Origin: Hephaestia mangrovi
Lineage (GTDB): Bacteria; Pseudomonadota; Alphaproteobacteria; Sphingomonadales; Sphingomonadaceae
Length of the DNA stretch: 64,000 nucleotides
Assembly: GCF_019880555.1 (NCBI RefSeq)
Contig: NZ_JAINVU010000003.1
Span: 364,001 to 428,000 of the forward strand
Direction of reading: 5' to 3'
The translations under genes were made by a program, and so were the position numbers. Below the pieces are notes generated by a model. The model was not told where the DNA came from. It was given only the letters and a program-made list of their open reading frames with translations, and ran no database searches. Shown here piece after piece: positions 45,595-53,909 of the stretch (position 1 is its first letter; the number at the start of each line of letters is the position of its first letter).

Positions 45595-46630
45595 CGCGCC
45601 ACCACATGATGATGCCGGTGACCGCCAGCAGCGCGGGGATGATGCCGGCGACGAAGATGATCGCCTGCCACAGCGGGCCCATGCCCTCGCCATCATGGAT
45701 GCGGCGCATCAGCCCGGACAGGCCGGGGCCGCCGTGCGGCCGGGCGGGCGCGGCGGCGATCGCGCCGCTGGCGTCGTCCAGCATCAGCGTGGAGCCGGCG
45801 GTGGCGATCGTCCATCGCGGGTGCTTCGCGTCGGTCGGCCAGGCGAGCGACTCGACCGGCGAGGGCGTGGCGCGGCGAGCGGCATCGAGCGCGGCCTGCG
45901 GCGTCATCCGCGTCTCGGCGATCGGCGCGCCACCCCGGAAACGCGGGGGGCCGCGGTCGGCTCGGCCGGGCGAAAACACGCCGGGGAAGGATATCCACGC
46001 GCCGGTGAGCGACAGGACGAACAGCGGCAGCGCGATCCAGAAGCCGGTGAGGTGATGCAGGTTGGTGTCTAAATTGCGGTGGCGGCGCCAGCGCAGGCCC
46101 CTCGTCCAGCGCGCGGTGGTCGGCCACCACAGCCAGATGCCGGTGAAGCAGGACAGCATCATCGCGACGCCGATCCAGCCGACGATCGTGCGGCCGACGC
46201 CGGGGACGAGCAGGCTGCCGTGGAGCCGGTGGATGACGCGCAAGGCGCCCGAGCGGCTGTCGGCGACGGCGAGGACGCGCGCGCTCGGCGGATCGAGCCA
46301 GACCGCGGTGCGCGGCGGCGGGCCGGGGCGGCTGCCGGCGCCGGGGGTGCTCGCCTGGACGATGACGGGGCCGGCGCCGTGCGGCAGCGCGAGGCTGGCG
46401 ATCGCGGCGCCGGGGGGCAGCGCCGCGCGGGCGGCGGCGAGATAGCGCGCGACGGGGAGCTGCGCGGTGCCGGTGGTGGCGTAGCGCGCGGGGTTGAGCA
46501 GACGGTCGACCGGCTTGTCCCAGACGAGCAGCGCGCCCGAGAGCGAGAGCGGGATGATGAGGATCGCGAGCGCGAGGCCGATCCACTTGTGCACCTGAAA
46601 CCAGGCGCGGCGGAGCTGGAGCTTGGTCAT
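45554..46630 (-). CDS. PepSY-associated transmembrane protein
   Basis: Inner-membrane protein of 358 residues with about four spans: near residues 15-35 (GLALAILIIPLSLSGALLVW), 140-165 (GWIGVAMMLSCFTGIWLWWP), 195-215 and a last one near 325-345 (AIIFVAGIIPALLAVTGIIM). Periplasmic PepSY-like segments lie between. The first His (FQVHKWIG) and HRLHGSLL are typical of siderophore-reductase-like PepSY proteins. Last gene of the iron operon; a role in releasing iron from siderophores is the usual inference. Confidence 0.88.
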   Translation of the reverse strand: MTKLQLRRAWFQVHKWIGLALAILIIPLSLSGALLVWDKPVDRLLNPARYATTGTAQLPVARYLAAARAALPPGAAIASLALPHGAGPVIVQASTPGAGSRPGPPPRTAVWLDPPSARVLAVADSRSGALRVIHRLHGSLLVPGVGRTIVGWIGVAMMLSCFTGIWLWWPTTARWTRGLRWRRHRNLDTNLHHLTGFWIALPLFVLSLTGAWISFPGVFSPGRADRGPPRFRGGAPIAETRMTPQAALDAARRATPSPVESLAWPTDAKHPRWTIATAGSTLMLDDASGAIAAAPARPHGGPGLSGLMRRIHDGEGMGPLWQAIIFVAGIIPALLAVTGIIMWWRARVWRRRLRRPRA

Positions 46631-46642
46631 GCGCAGGGGCCC

Positions 46643-47326
46643 TCAGCAATCCGCCCAGCGGCGGAGGAGGTTGTGGTAGACGCCGGTGAGGCGGACGACG
46701 GCGGGATCGGCCTGGCCGGCGGTGGCGGCGACCTGCTGCACCGCGCCGTCGAGCTCGAACAGCAGGCGGCGGGCGGCATCGTCACGCACCATCGACTGAA
46801 TCCAGAAGAAGGCGGCGGTGCGCTGGCCCCGCGTCACCGGCTCGACGCGGTGGATGCTCGAGGCGGGGTAGACGACCAGGTGGCCGGCGGGGAGCTTGAC
46901 GCGCTGCTCGCCGAACGTGTCTTCGACGACCAGCTCGCCGCCGTCGTAGCTGTCCGGCTCTTCGAGGAACAGGGTGGCGGAGAGATCGGCGCGGACGCGG
47001 AAATCGCTGCCGCGGCGGATGCGCACCGCGGTATCGACATGCGCGCCGAACGCCTCGCCGCCGGCATAGCGGTTGAACAGCGGCGGGAAGACCTTGAGCG
47101 GCAGCGCGGCGGCGACGAACAGCGGCGCGCGGGCGAGCGCGTCGAGGATCAGGGCGCCGGCGGCGCGGGCGGCGTCGGACTCTTCGGGAAGCTGGCGGTT
47201 GCGCTTGGCGAGCGCGGACTGGTGGCCCGAGGTGGCGTTGCCGTCTGCCCAGTCGGCGGCGTCGATCGTCGTGCGGACGCGGGCGAGCTCCTCGGGCGAG
47301 AGGATGTCGGGGATCGCGATCAGCAT
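46643..47326 (-). CDS. Fe(II)/2-oxoglutarate dioxygenase, PKHD-type (PiuC-like)
   Basis: A 227-residue hydroxylase. The double-stranded beta-helix carries the iron ligands: FGAHVDTAV (HxD) and [12 protein letters not shown] (distal His), with the 2-oxoglutarate-binding Arg in [10 protein letters not shown]. The C-terminal end matches PiuC ([14 protein letters not shown]). The start is ATG at 47326 ([17 protein letters not shown]), overlapping the Sel1 gene by 7 bases. PiuC-type genes sit beside TonB siderophore receptors and are iron-repressed; the substrate is unknown. Confidence 0.92.
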   Translation of the reverse strand: MLIAIPDILSPEELARVRTTIDAADWADGNATSGHQSALAKRNRQLPEESDAARAAGALILDALARAPLFVAAALPLKVFPPLFNRYAGGEAFGAHVDTAVRIRRGSDFRVRADLSATLFLEEPDSYDGGELVVEDTFGEQRVKLPAGHLVVYPASSIHRVEPVTRGQRTAAFFWIQSMVRDDAARRLLFELDGAVQQVAATAGQADPAVVRLTGVYHNLLRRWADC

Positions 47327-48057
47327 GACGCCGCCCGCCGCATCGCCTGACGCCCGCGCGTCGCGAAGCCGGGAATGCCGCACGTCGCGAGCCAGGCGCA
47401 GGCCTTGTCGACGAACGCGGCGGTGCCGGTTTCGCCGGCGCGGGCGAGCCAGCCGAGCGCCTCGTCGATGCGGCCCTTCTCGCCCAGCATGCGGGCGTGG
47501 TTGAAGCAGCCGCGGAAATCGCCGCCGCGCGCGGCGCGGGCGTAGAGCCGCGCGGCCTGCGCCATGTCGCGCGGGACGACCCAGCCGTCCTCATGGAAGC
47601 TGCCGAGGAAGTTGATCGCCTTGGCATTGCCGAGCTGCGCGGCGCGTTCGAGCCAGTCGAGCGCGGCGGCCTTGTCCTCGGGCACGCCCTGGCCGAGCGC
47701 GAGCAGGGTCGCATAATTATACATCGCCCAATCGAGCCCCTGTTCGGCGGCGAGGCGGAAGCACTCGGCCGCGCGATCCTTCATCACCGGCGTGCCCCAG
47801 CCGAGATCGTAGCAGCGCCCGACCATGTTGAGCGCCATGACGTGACGCTGCGCGGCGGCGCGCCTGAACCAGCCGAGCGCGGCGCCTTCGTTTCGCGCGA
47901 CGCCATGGCCGTCGAGCAGCATCTGGCCATAGACCGCCTGCGCCTCGGCGAGCCCCGCCTCGGCCGCGGCGCGGACGAACGCCGCCCGCTCTGCCGGCGG
48001 CGCGGCGAGACGGGCGGCGACCTCATCGGCCGAGAGGGCGAGAACGTCCTCGCTCAA
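47320..48057 (-). CDS. Sel1-repeat (TPR-like) protein of the iron operon
   Basis: A 245-residue helical repeat protein. Several Sel1 repeats are visible: [60 protein letters not shown] and [20 protein letters not shown]. The start is a TTG at 48057, overlapping the TonB receptor stop (TTGA), giving [15 protein letters not shown]. No signal peptide, so probably cytoplasmic. It occurs between TonB receptor and PKHD hydroxylase genes in sphingomonads; its role is likely as a binding scaffold. Confidence 0.88.
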   Translation of the reverse strand: MSEDVLALSADEVAARLAAPPAERAAFVRAAAEAGLAEAQAVYGQMLLDGHGVARNEGAALGWFRRAAAQRHVMALNMVGRCYDLGWGTPVMKDRAAECFRLAAEQGLDWAMYNYATLLALGQGVPEDKAAALDWLERAAQLGNAKAINFLGSFHEDGWVVPRDMAQAARLYARAARGGDFRGCFNHARMLGEKGRIDEALGWLARAGETGTAAFVDKACAWLATCGIPGFATRGRQAMRRAASC

Positions 48058-50519
48058 AACGTGACCTCGATCGTGCCGAACACGGTACGGCCGGGCGCGA
48101 TGGTGGCGTAATGCGAGGCATAGGCCTGGGTGAAATAGACCTTGTCGGTCAGGTTCTGCGCATTGACGCTGAGGCCGATGTGATCGGTGAGCTGATAGGC
48201 GGCGCGCGCATCGAAGCGCCAATAGCCGGGGATTTCGCGAAACAGCGTCTGGGTCGCGGGGTGGATCGTGACGACGCCAGCCGCATCCTGCGTCGCGCTG
48301 GGGTTGCTGGCATAGCCGCCATATTGCTTGCCGGTGTAGAAAGCGCCGCCGCCGATCTGGAAACGCTTGGTCGCTTGCAGCGTCGTCCACAAGGTGAAGC
48401 TGTTCTTCGCGGTGTTGGGCGCCTGCTTGCCGGTGGTGACCGACGGCACCAGCACCGTCTGCGCCGCCTGGTCGCCGACCGCCGCCGCCGTCAGTACGGT
48501 AAAGCCGCCATCGCTGATGACCGGATCGAGATAGGTATAGCCGCCGAACACGCTCCAGCCCGGCAGGATCTCGCCATTGGCGGTCAGCTCGATGCCGCGG
48601 ATGCGCGTCTCGCCGATATAATCGACATTACCGTCGGCGCCGGTGACGCGGGCGTTCTTGGTTTCGGTCTGGAAGGCGGCAGCGGTGAGCGCGAGGCGTT
48701 CGTGGAACAGGTTGGCCTTGGCGCCGACCTCGTAGGATCTGGTCTTCTGCGGCTTCAGATCGTTGACGTCGATCGCGGCCTGGCCGCGGCCCGGGGTCAG
48801 CGCATTATCCTCGCGCCCCTCGCCGAGCAGACTGTTGGGCGGCGTCGCGGCGGTGGCGTAGGAGGCATAGAGGCTGACATCGCGGGCCGGCTTGTAGACG
48901 AGGCCCGCCTGCCAGTTGAAAAGATCGTCGCTGCGCTTGAGCGAGGTCGCCGGCGTGCCGGCGGTCTGCTTCGTTTCGAAATGATCGTAGCGCGCGCCGA
49001 GATTGAGGATCAGCTGCGGGATCAGCGTGATCGAATCGAAGGCATAGGCCGCCAGCGTGTGCGCATCGTTCTGCGTTTCGCTGGCCGGGCCGTTCCTGAC
49101 GATCGGGGCGGGATTGCCCGAGGCATCGCGATTGACCCAGTTCGCACGGGGATCGGGATCGAACAGGCTGGTGCAATAGCCCGCAGCGATGTCGTCGGCG
49201 GTGCAGCCGACCGACGCGCTCTGCCCCGACGTGGGGGCATAGGAGCCCTTGCGCGCCTGCTCCCATGAAATCTCGGTGCCGATCGCGAAGCTGTGCTCGA
49301 CGCTACCGGTCTTGACCTTGCCGAACAGATCGGTCTGATCGACCACGCTCTCGTCATAGCCGTAGCGCGACTTGGCGGCATGCCAGACATAGCCGCCCGC
49401 GGTCGCCGGATCGGACAGATCGGTGCCGTAGACATTGCCGCGGCTGTCATCGGGCACGGTGAAGATGAAGGATTGCCGGTTGTGCGACCAGCGCGCGGTA
49501 TTGCGCAGCGTAATGCCGCCGAAATCGTGCTCAACGCGGATCGTGCCCTGATCGGTGGTGGTGTCGCGGAAATCGCGCTTCGCGAGGCCGTAATAGGAAT
49601 CGCGCGAGACATGGCCGGTCTCGCCGGAGATCAGCGTGACGTCCCCGATCGCGGGGCGGGTGTGGATGTCGCCGGTGCCCGGCGCGTTGCTGGTGACGTA
49701 AAGATAGGGGATGCCGCTATCGGGCAATTCGTGCGTGGTGAGGTGATAATAAGCCACCGTGAGGCGCGTCGGCGTGCCGAGGCCGAGCGAGATCGACGGC
49801 GCGACGCCCCAGCGCTTCTGCCAGATCGCATCGCGGCCGGCGACGTCCTGATCGTGCGCCATGCCTTCGATACGGACGGCGATCGTGTCGGTGAGCTTGC
49901 GGTTCACGTCGAATGTGCCGCGCTTGTAATCGGCATTGCCGTAGCTGAGATCGACGGTGCCGAAATCGGCCAGCTCGGGCAGTTTCGAGATGACGTTGAT
50001 CGAGCCGCCGGCCGAGCCGCGCCCGCCGAGCGTCGAATCCGAGCCGCGCACGATCTGCACCGACTCGACCGCGAACACCTCGCGGGTCTGCGATGCGGGA
50101 TCGCGGACGCCATCGACGAAGGTCGAGCCCTGGCTGTCGAAGCCGCGGATGAACGGGCGATCACCGATCGGGTTGCCGCCCTCCGCCGCGCCGAAGGTGA
50201 TGCCGGGGATGGTGCGCAGCGCATCGGCGAGCGTCGACGCGCCGGTTTCCTTGATGACCTTTTCCGGCAGGACGACGACCGAGCGCGGGGTATCGATCGG
50301 CCTGGCGACATCCTTGGCGCCGCGGCGATCGCGCTGGCCGTTGACCAGGATGTCCTCGCGGGCCTGCACCTGGCCGGGATCGTTGGCCGCGGGATCGGCC
50401 GGCACCGGCGCCGGGCTCTCGCCGAATGCCGGCCCCGAGACGAACGCGCCGACGCAGCCCAGCGCGAGAAAGGCGGGCGTGGCGGCGGCACGCGGACGAG
50501 CGGCGGCGGGCGATGGCAT
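48054..50519 (-). CDS. TonB-dependent siderophore receptor (catecholate type)
   Basis: Outer-membrane receptor of 821 residues for ferric siderophores. The signal peptide lies near residues 1-35. A TonB-box-like region is followed by the plug domain (TPRSVVVLPEKVIKETGAST, LADALRTIPGITFGAAEGGN, RPFIRGFDSQGSTFVDGVRD) and the 22-strand barrel. It ends VFGTIEVTF with a terminal Phe for BamA. The layout is close to Fiu/CirA-like receptors of iron operons. First gene of the operon and behind a Fur box. The ligand is not known. Confidence 0.93.
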   Translation of the reverse strand: MPSPAAARPRAAATPAFLALGCVGAFVSGPAFGESPAPVPADPAANDPGQVQAREDILVNGQRDRRGAKDVARPIDTPRSVVVLPEKVIKETGASTLADALRTIPGITFGAAEGGNPIGDRPFIRGFDSQGSTFVDGVRDPASQTREVFAVESVQIVRGSDSTLGGRGSAGGSINVISKLPELADFGTVDLSYGNADYKRGTFDVNRKLTDTIAVRIEGMAHDQDVAGRDAIWQKRWGVAPSISLGLGTPTRLTVAYYHLTTHELPDSGIPYLYVTSNAPGTGDIHTRPAIGDVTLISGETGHVSRDSYYGLAKRDFRDTTTDQGTIRVEHDFGGITLRNTARWSHNRQSFIFTVPDDSRGNVYGTDLSDPATAGGYVWHAAKSRYGYDESVVDQTDLFGKVKTGSVEHSFAIGTEISWEQARKGSYAPTSGQSASVGCTADDIAAGYCTSLFDPDPRANWVNRDASGNPAPIVRNGPASETQNDAHTLAAYAFDSITLIPQLILNLGARYDHFETKQTAGTPATSLKRSDDLFNWQAGLVYKPARDVSLYASYATAATPPNSLLGEGREDNALTPGRGQAAIDVNDLKPQKTRSYEVGAKANLFHERLALTAAAFQTETKNARVTGADGNVDYIGETRIRGIELTANGEILPGWSVFGGYTYLDPVISDGGFTVLTAAAVGDQAAQTVLVPSVTTGKQAPNTAKNSFTLWTTLQATKRFQIGGGAFYTGKQYGGYASNPSATQDAAGVVTIHPATQTLFREIPGYWRFDARAAYQLTDHIGLSVNAQNLTDKVYFTQAYASHYATIAPGRTVFGTIEVTF

Positions 50520-50555
50520 GGTGATTGTCCCCTTCGATTAGCGTGATCGAAAGGG

Positions 50556-50605
50556 CTGCTATTGAGAGTCGATCGCAGTGTCAACGCTATTGCGAATAAT
50601 TCTCA
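50556..50605 (-). promoter_or_regulatory. Fur box and sigma-70 promoter of the iron operon
   Basis: On the minus strand TGAGAAT-T-ATTCGCA (50591-50605) is a 7-1-7 Fur-type site with one mismatch between arms. Six bases further on lies TTGACA (50579-50584), a 17-base spacer and TAGCAG (50556-50561) as the -10. The TonB receptor starts 37 bases after the -10. Iron repression of the whole operon is inferred. The Fur box overlaps the stop codon region of the RHH gene. Confidence 0.65.
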
Positions 50606-50856
50606 TGTCTGGTGCCGAGCAGCCAGGTGCGCAGTGCCGAGGCGAGGTTGGGCGGCGGATCGGCGAGGATGCGCAAGGCATCGATCTCCGCGACCAGCGC
50701 GTTGAGTGGCAGGCCGCGCGCCGCGGCGGCCGCTTCGAGCGCCCGCCAGAACACGGGCTCGAGGCTGATCGACGTCTCATGCCCGGCGATCGTCACCGAT
50801 CGCTTGACCGGCCCGAGAAAGCCGCCGGGCGGCGGAACGATCGCCGGCGTGCTCAT
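50587..50856 (-). CDS. ribbon-helix-helix domain protein
   Basis: An 89-residue protein. The core (KRSVTIAGHETSISLEPVFW, RALEAAAAARGLPLNALVAE) is the RHH_4-type domain common in alphaproteobacteria. The start ATG at 50856 gives MSTPAIVPPPGGFLGPVKRS; the longer frame is unlikely. Its stop lies inside the Fur box of the downstream iron operon. A regulatory role is likely from fold, its target is unknown. Confidence 0.8.
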   Translation of the reverse strand: MSTPAIVPPPGGFLGPVKRSVTIAGHETSISLEPVFWRALEAAAAARGLPLNALVAEIDALRILADPPPNLASALRTWLLGTRHENYSQ

Positions 50857-51150
50857 GCAGCGAACGGGCGGGACTGTGGAAGCGGCGGCGCTGACGACAT
50901 GGCGCAGACTTAGCCGCTGGGCGGGGTGGAGCAAGGATTATGCGCGTGGCGGGGATTGGGTGGGAAGTGCCCGGTCAGGTCTTGGCGCTCGGTCCGGCTG
51001 AAGCGGCCGTTCCGCGTAAACCCGTACTCTGACTGGAGCCGACCCAGGCGCGGCCATTCCGCGGGCCATGTGCCGATTCCTCAGGCTCAGCACGCGCGAG
51101 TAGCGGTATGGTCGTATGTGCGCGCCGCTCGCGGTCGAGCAAGCGCGGCC
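50857..51150. other. gene-free stretch of about 300 bp
   Basis: Between the RHH gene and the second HxlR gene no convincing coding sequence was seen. A 108-codon frame on the plus strand starting at 50926 has no recognisable product and runs into the HxlR gene; it is probably chance. Confidence 0.5.
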
Positions 51151-51525
51151 CTATGTCGGACGCCCTTCGTCATATCGGCGTCGGCTTTCCTGGATCGTGG
51201 CAAGGTTGTCGATCGACCATTCGGCGAGCTGCCGGAGCGTGCTGGACAGTGATCGCCCCAGATCGGTCAACGTATAGCTGACTTGGGGCGGCGTGGTGGG
51301 CACGACAGTCCGTGTCACCAAGCCATCCCGTTCCAGCGTCTTGAGCGTCGATGTGAGCATCTGCTGGGAGATGCCACCGACCTTGCGCTTCAGCTCGCTG
51401 AAGCGGTGCGGCCGTTCTCGGACGGCGACGATGACAAGGACCGACCATTTGTCGCCGACCCGGCTGAGAACCTCACTGACGGCACGGCAACTATTCTGTT
51501 CAGCGAGCGGAGCGGTCCTGCCCAT
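51151..51525 (-). CDS. HxlR-family transcriptional regulator
   Basis: Winged-helix regulator of about 124 residues. The conserved N-terminal Cys region is EQNSCRAVSEVLSRVGDKWS, followed by FSELKRKVGGISQQMLTSTL (recognition helix) and the wing PPQVSYTLTDLGRSLSSTL. I start at MGRTAPLAEQNS (ATG 51525); an upstream ATG at 51576 is also in frame. It is divergent from a GST gene and most likely controls it. Confidence 0.87.
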   Translation of the reverse strand: MGRTAPLAEQNSCRAVSEVLSRVGDKWSVLVIVAVRERPHRFSELKRKVGGISQQMLTSTLKTLERDGLVTRTVVPTTPPQVSYTLTDLGRSLSSTLRQLAEWSIDNLATIQESRRRYDEGRPT

Positions 51526-51642
51526 GTGACCATGTCCTGAAATTATGCGTTCTTGTGAGGTCTTCTCCTGTCTCATAATTGGAGCTGGTCAGCAATCCAG
51601 ACCACATAATCACGCCTTCGAAACGGCGTGGGGAGACCAAAA
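51526..51642. promoter_or_regulatory. divergent control region of hxlR and GST genes
   Basis: The 117-bp AT-richer space holds ATTATG at 51542-51547 and two CATAAT copies at 51574-51579 and 51604-51609, exactly 30 bp apart. The first and second form a spaced inverted repeat. These may be HxlR operator half-sites; the evidence is only position and symmetry. Confidence 0.3.
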
Positions 51643-52236
51643 ATGCGCCTGTATTTCTATCCCGCAGCGTGCAGCATCGCCGATCACATCGCCTTGATCG
51701 AAGCCGATCTGCCATACGATCTCATGCCGATCGACCGCGACAAGCGTACACGTGACGGTAGAGACTATCTGGCGATCAACCCACGCGGTTTCGTGCCCGC
51801 CCTGGAATTGGACGATGGTTCGATCCTAACCGAGAATCTCGCGATCCTCGCTCATATCGCGGATCACAGCGGCAAATTGCTTCCGGAGGACGCGCTGGGG
51901 CGAAGCCGGGCATTGGAGGCTCTGTCCTACATGGCAACGACTATTCATGGCGGCCTCGGGCCGTTCTTCAAGAGAGCGGCCGAAGCGGAGCAGACGACGG
52001 CGCGCAATGCCCTCACGAAGGCGTTCGCCTTTCTGGACGAACAGATGGGAGAAAAGCCGTTCCTTCTCGGCCAGTCGATCTCGATAGCCGATCCCTATCT
52101 GTACTGGTGCCTGCTCGCGGCGGCGCAATTCGAGATCGCGACGCCCGCGCGTCTCCAGGTTTTTTTCGAGCGGATGAACCACAGGCCGTCCGTCGTGCGC
52201 GCCCGTGCCGAAGAGGGGTTGGCGCCGGCAAAATGA
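51643..52236 (+). CDS. glutathione S-transferase
   Basis: A 197-residue GST. N-terminal thioredoxin fold: MRLYFYPAACSIADHIALIE, with Ser/Cys in AACSIADHI as in Beta-class or Alpha-proteobacterial GSTs. The GSH-binding NPRGFVPALELDDGSILTEN follows. C-terminal domain: FLLGQSISIADPYLYWCLLA. GGGGAG precedes the ATG. It is divergent from the HxlR regulator, so electrophile or quinone detoxification is a reasonable inference. Confidence 0.9.
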   Translation: MRLYFYPAACSIADHIALIEADLPYDLMPIDRDKRTRDGRDYLAINPRGFVPALELDDGSILTENLAILAHIADHSGKLLPEDALGRSRALEALSYMATTIHGGLGPFFKRAAEAEQTTARNALTKAFAFLDEQMGEKPFLLGQSISIADPYLYWCLLAAAQFEIATPARLQVFFERMNHRPSVVRARAEEGLAPAK

Positions 52237-52429
52237 TCGGTCGCGGCCGGGGATACGGACGCCGGGCGACGCGAACGCTTCAACGACGTTTTGCTTCGCC
52301 CACGACGGGAAGCGGTCGGGCGGCAAAGTCCCAGCCGCAGACCGTCGCGCAGGTCGCCTCGACGAATTGGAATGGGACGCTAGCAACCACTGCCGGCCAG
52401 AAACCCGGCCGTGGTCACCAAGCCCCGGA

Positions 52430-53416
52430 TCAATCCAACTGTGCCCTGACGAACCGACGAATGTCCGCCTCGAGTTCCCGATCTTCCGGCGTTCCACCCA
52501 TGAAGCCGCCGTGGGGCATGGCCTCGAAGACGTGCAATTCGGCCTCGACGCCCGCCTGCCGCAGCGCCCGGTGCATTCTGACCGTGTTCGACAGGAACAG
52601 ATCGCGCGTCCCCGTCTGCAAGAAGGTCGGCGGAAAGGAGCGCAGGTCGCCGAACAGCGGTGACAAATAAGGATCAGCGAGGTCCGCCCCGCCCGCATAG
52701 AGCAGGTTGTTCGATCGCAGCGGGCGAGGGAGCACCAGATCGATCATCCGATTGGTCTGGAAGCTGTCACCGGATTCGGTCAGATCGACCTGCGGCGACA
52801 GCAGGACGAGGCCTGCTGGCATCGGCAGCCCTTCATCCTTCGCCCGCAGCAGCATCGCCGCGGCGAGATTTCCCCCCGCCGATCGCCCGCAAATGACGAT
52901 ACGATCGGGCGCGTGGCGGCCCAGAACGAAGCGATATGCAGCCATGCAATCGTCAAGCGCTGCCGGATAGGGATATTCGGGCGGCATCCGGTAATCGACG
53001 CCGTAACATCGCACGGCGTGCTGATCGGCTTGCCGGCATGCGCCGATCCGGCAGGCCTCACCGCCCCCGACCACCAGCGCCCCGCCATGCAGATCGATCA
53101 GGGCGCCGCGTTGATCGAACGGCGCCGGCGGTGTCGCGAGGTAGATTGTCGTTTGCTCGACCGCAATCGTTTCGGCAGCGGCGCGCAGCGTGCCGGCCAG
53201 CCCTTTGACGGCGGCGGCGTAATGCGCGTCTGCCGCGGCTTTGAGCGCCATCCAGCCCGCGACATCGTCCGGGGCCGGGATGGCGTGGCGCGCGTTTGCC
53301 GGCACGCCGGTGTCGTCGACGAGACGAGCAAGCGCCGCCCGCGCCTCGGCGCTGATCGAGCGAGGCACGGCGATGGTCCGCGCCGGTATCGTCACGCCGC
53401 GATCGGGATCTTCCAT
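52430..53416 (-). CDS. alpha/beta hydrolase (hormone-sensitive-lipase family)
   Basis: A 328-residue esterase-type protein. Oxyanion motif HGGALVVG (residues 110-117), nucleophile GRSAGG (Ser179), catalytic Asp in GTRDLFLSN and His in MPHGGFMGG. These are the motifs of the HSL/alpha-beta hydrolase fold-3 group. The ATG at 53416 is preceded by GGAAG with good spacing; a longer frame to 53458 is less likely. No signal peptide is seen. The substrate is unknown. Confidence 0.9.
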   Translation of the reverse strand: MEDPDRGVTIPARTIAVPRSISAEARAALARLVDDTGVPANARHAIPAPDDVAGWMALKAAADAHYAAAVKGLAGTLRAAAETIAVEQTTIYLATPPAPFDQRGALIDLHGGALVVGGGEACRIGACRQADQHAVRCYGVDYRMPPEYPYPAALDDCMAAYRFVLGRHAPDRIVICGRSAGGNLAAAMLLRAKDEGLPMPAGLVLLSPQVDLTESGDSFQTNRMIDLVLPRPLRSNNLLYAGGADLADPYLSPLFGDLRSFPPTFLQTGTRDLFLSNTVRMHRALRQAGVEAELHVFEAMPHGGFMGGTPEDRELEADIRRFVRAQLD

Positions 53417-53507
53417 TTTAACTTCCACCTTGGTTCGACCATCTGCGGTCCAGCGCACCCTTTGGGTAAGATGCCGTCCGCCGCGGCCCCGACATGACAG
53501 CGCCGCC

Positions 53508-53873
53508 CTATCCCTCTCCGGCCAGCCACGCCTCCGCTTCGGCCATCGTCGTGAACACGCGCAGCCGGGGGTGGGCCAACGTTCGTTCGGCCTGCGCCTT
53601 GTTGAGCAGGCTGCCGACGACCACGGCGGCGCGGCCGCTGGTCAGCGCCATGCCGCCGCGCATGATGTTGGCGAGCAGATCGGCGACGTCATTGGCCTGG
53701 ACCGGAAAATCGAACGATTCGACGAGCGCGTTGAAATCGTCGCGAATCGCGCGGGCTTCCATCGCCTTGCGCCCCACTTCCCTGGCCAGCGGGGCGACGT
53801 CCTCCGGCTTCCAGAATCCCCTGACGCTGATCTTCAGGCAATTGGCGCCGGGATCGTAATGGACGCTGAACAT
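53508..53873 (-). CDS. STAS/SpoIIAA-like small protein
   Basis: A 121-residue soluble protein with the alternating strand-helix pattern of SpoIIAA-like STAS folds (CLKISVRGFWKPEDVAPLAR, then DFNALVESFDFPVQANDVAD, GRAAVVVGSLLNKAQAERTL, RVFTTMAEAEAWLAGEG). The start at 53873 has GAGGG four bases upstream. It directly follows sdhA on the same strand where sdhB is normally found. Function unknown. Confidence 0.7.
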   Translation of the reverse strand: MFSVHYDPGANCLKISVRGFWKPEDVAPLAREVGRKAMEARAIRDDFNALVESFDFPVQANDVADLLANIMRGGMALTSGRAAVVVGSLLNKAQAERTLAHPRLRVFTTMAEAEAWLAGEG

Positions 53874-53884
53874 CTGCCCTCGAT

Positions 53885-53909
53885 GATCGGCCGGCCGCGG
53901 CCGGGGATC
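53885..53909 (-). repeat. GC-rich palindrome at the sdhA stop codon
   Basis: CCGGCCGCGGCCGG, extended by GATC on each side with one bulge. It includes the sdhA stop codon. The mRNA would form a strong hairpin without a U-run, which may stabilise the upstream sdh message or weaken read-through. Confidence 0.6.

Noticed and set aside
50926..51252. 108-codon frame between the RHH and HxlR genes
   Set aside because: No recognisable product, and it overlaps the convergent HxlR gene.
52231..53909. Similar GCGGCCGGGGAT sequences after the GST gene and at the sdhA stop, as possible insertion ends
   Set aside because: The match is short and purely GC-rich; no target duplication or integrase gene supports it.
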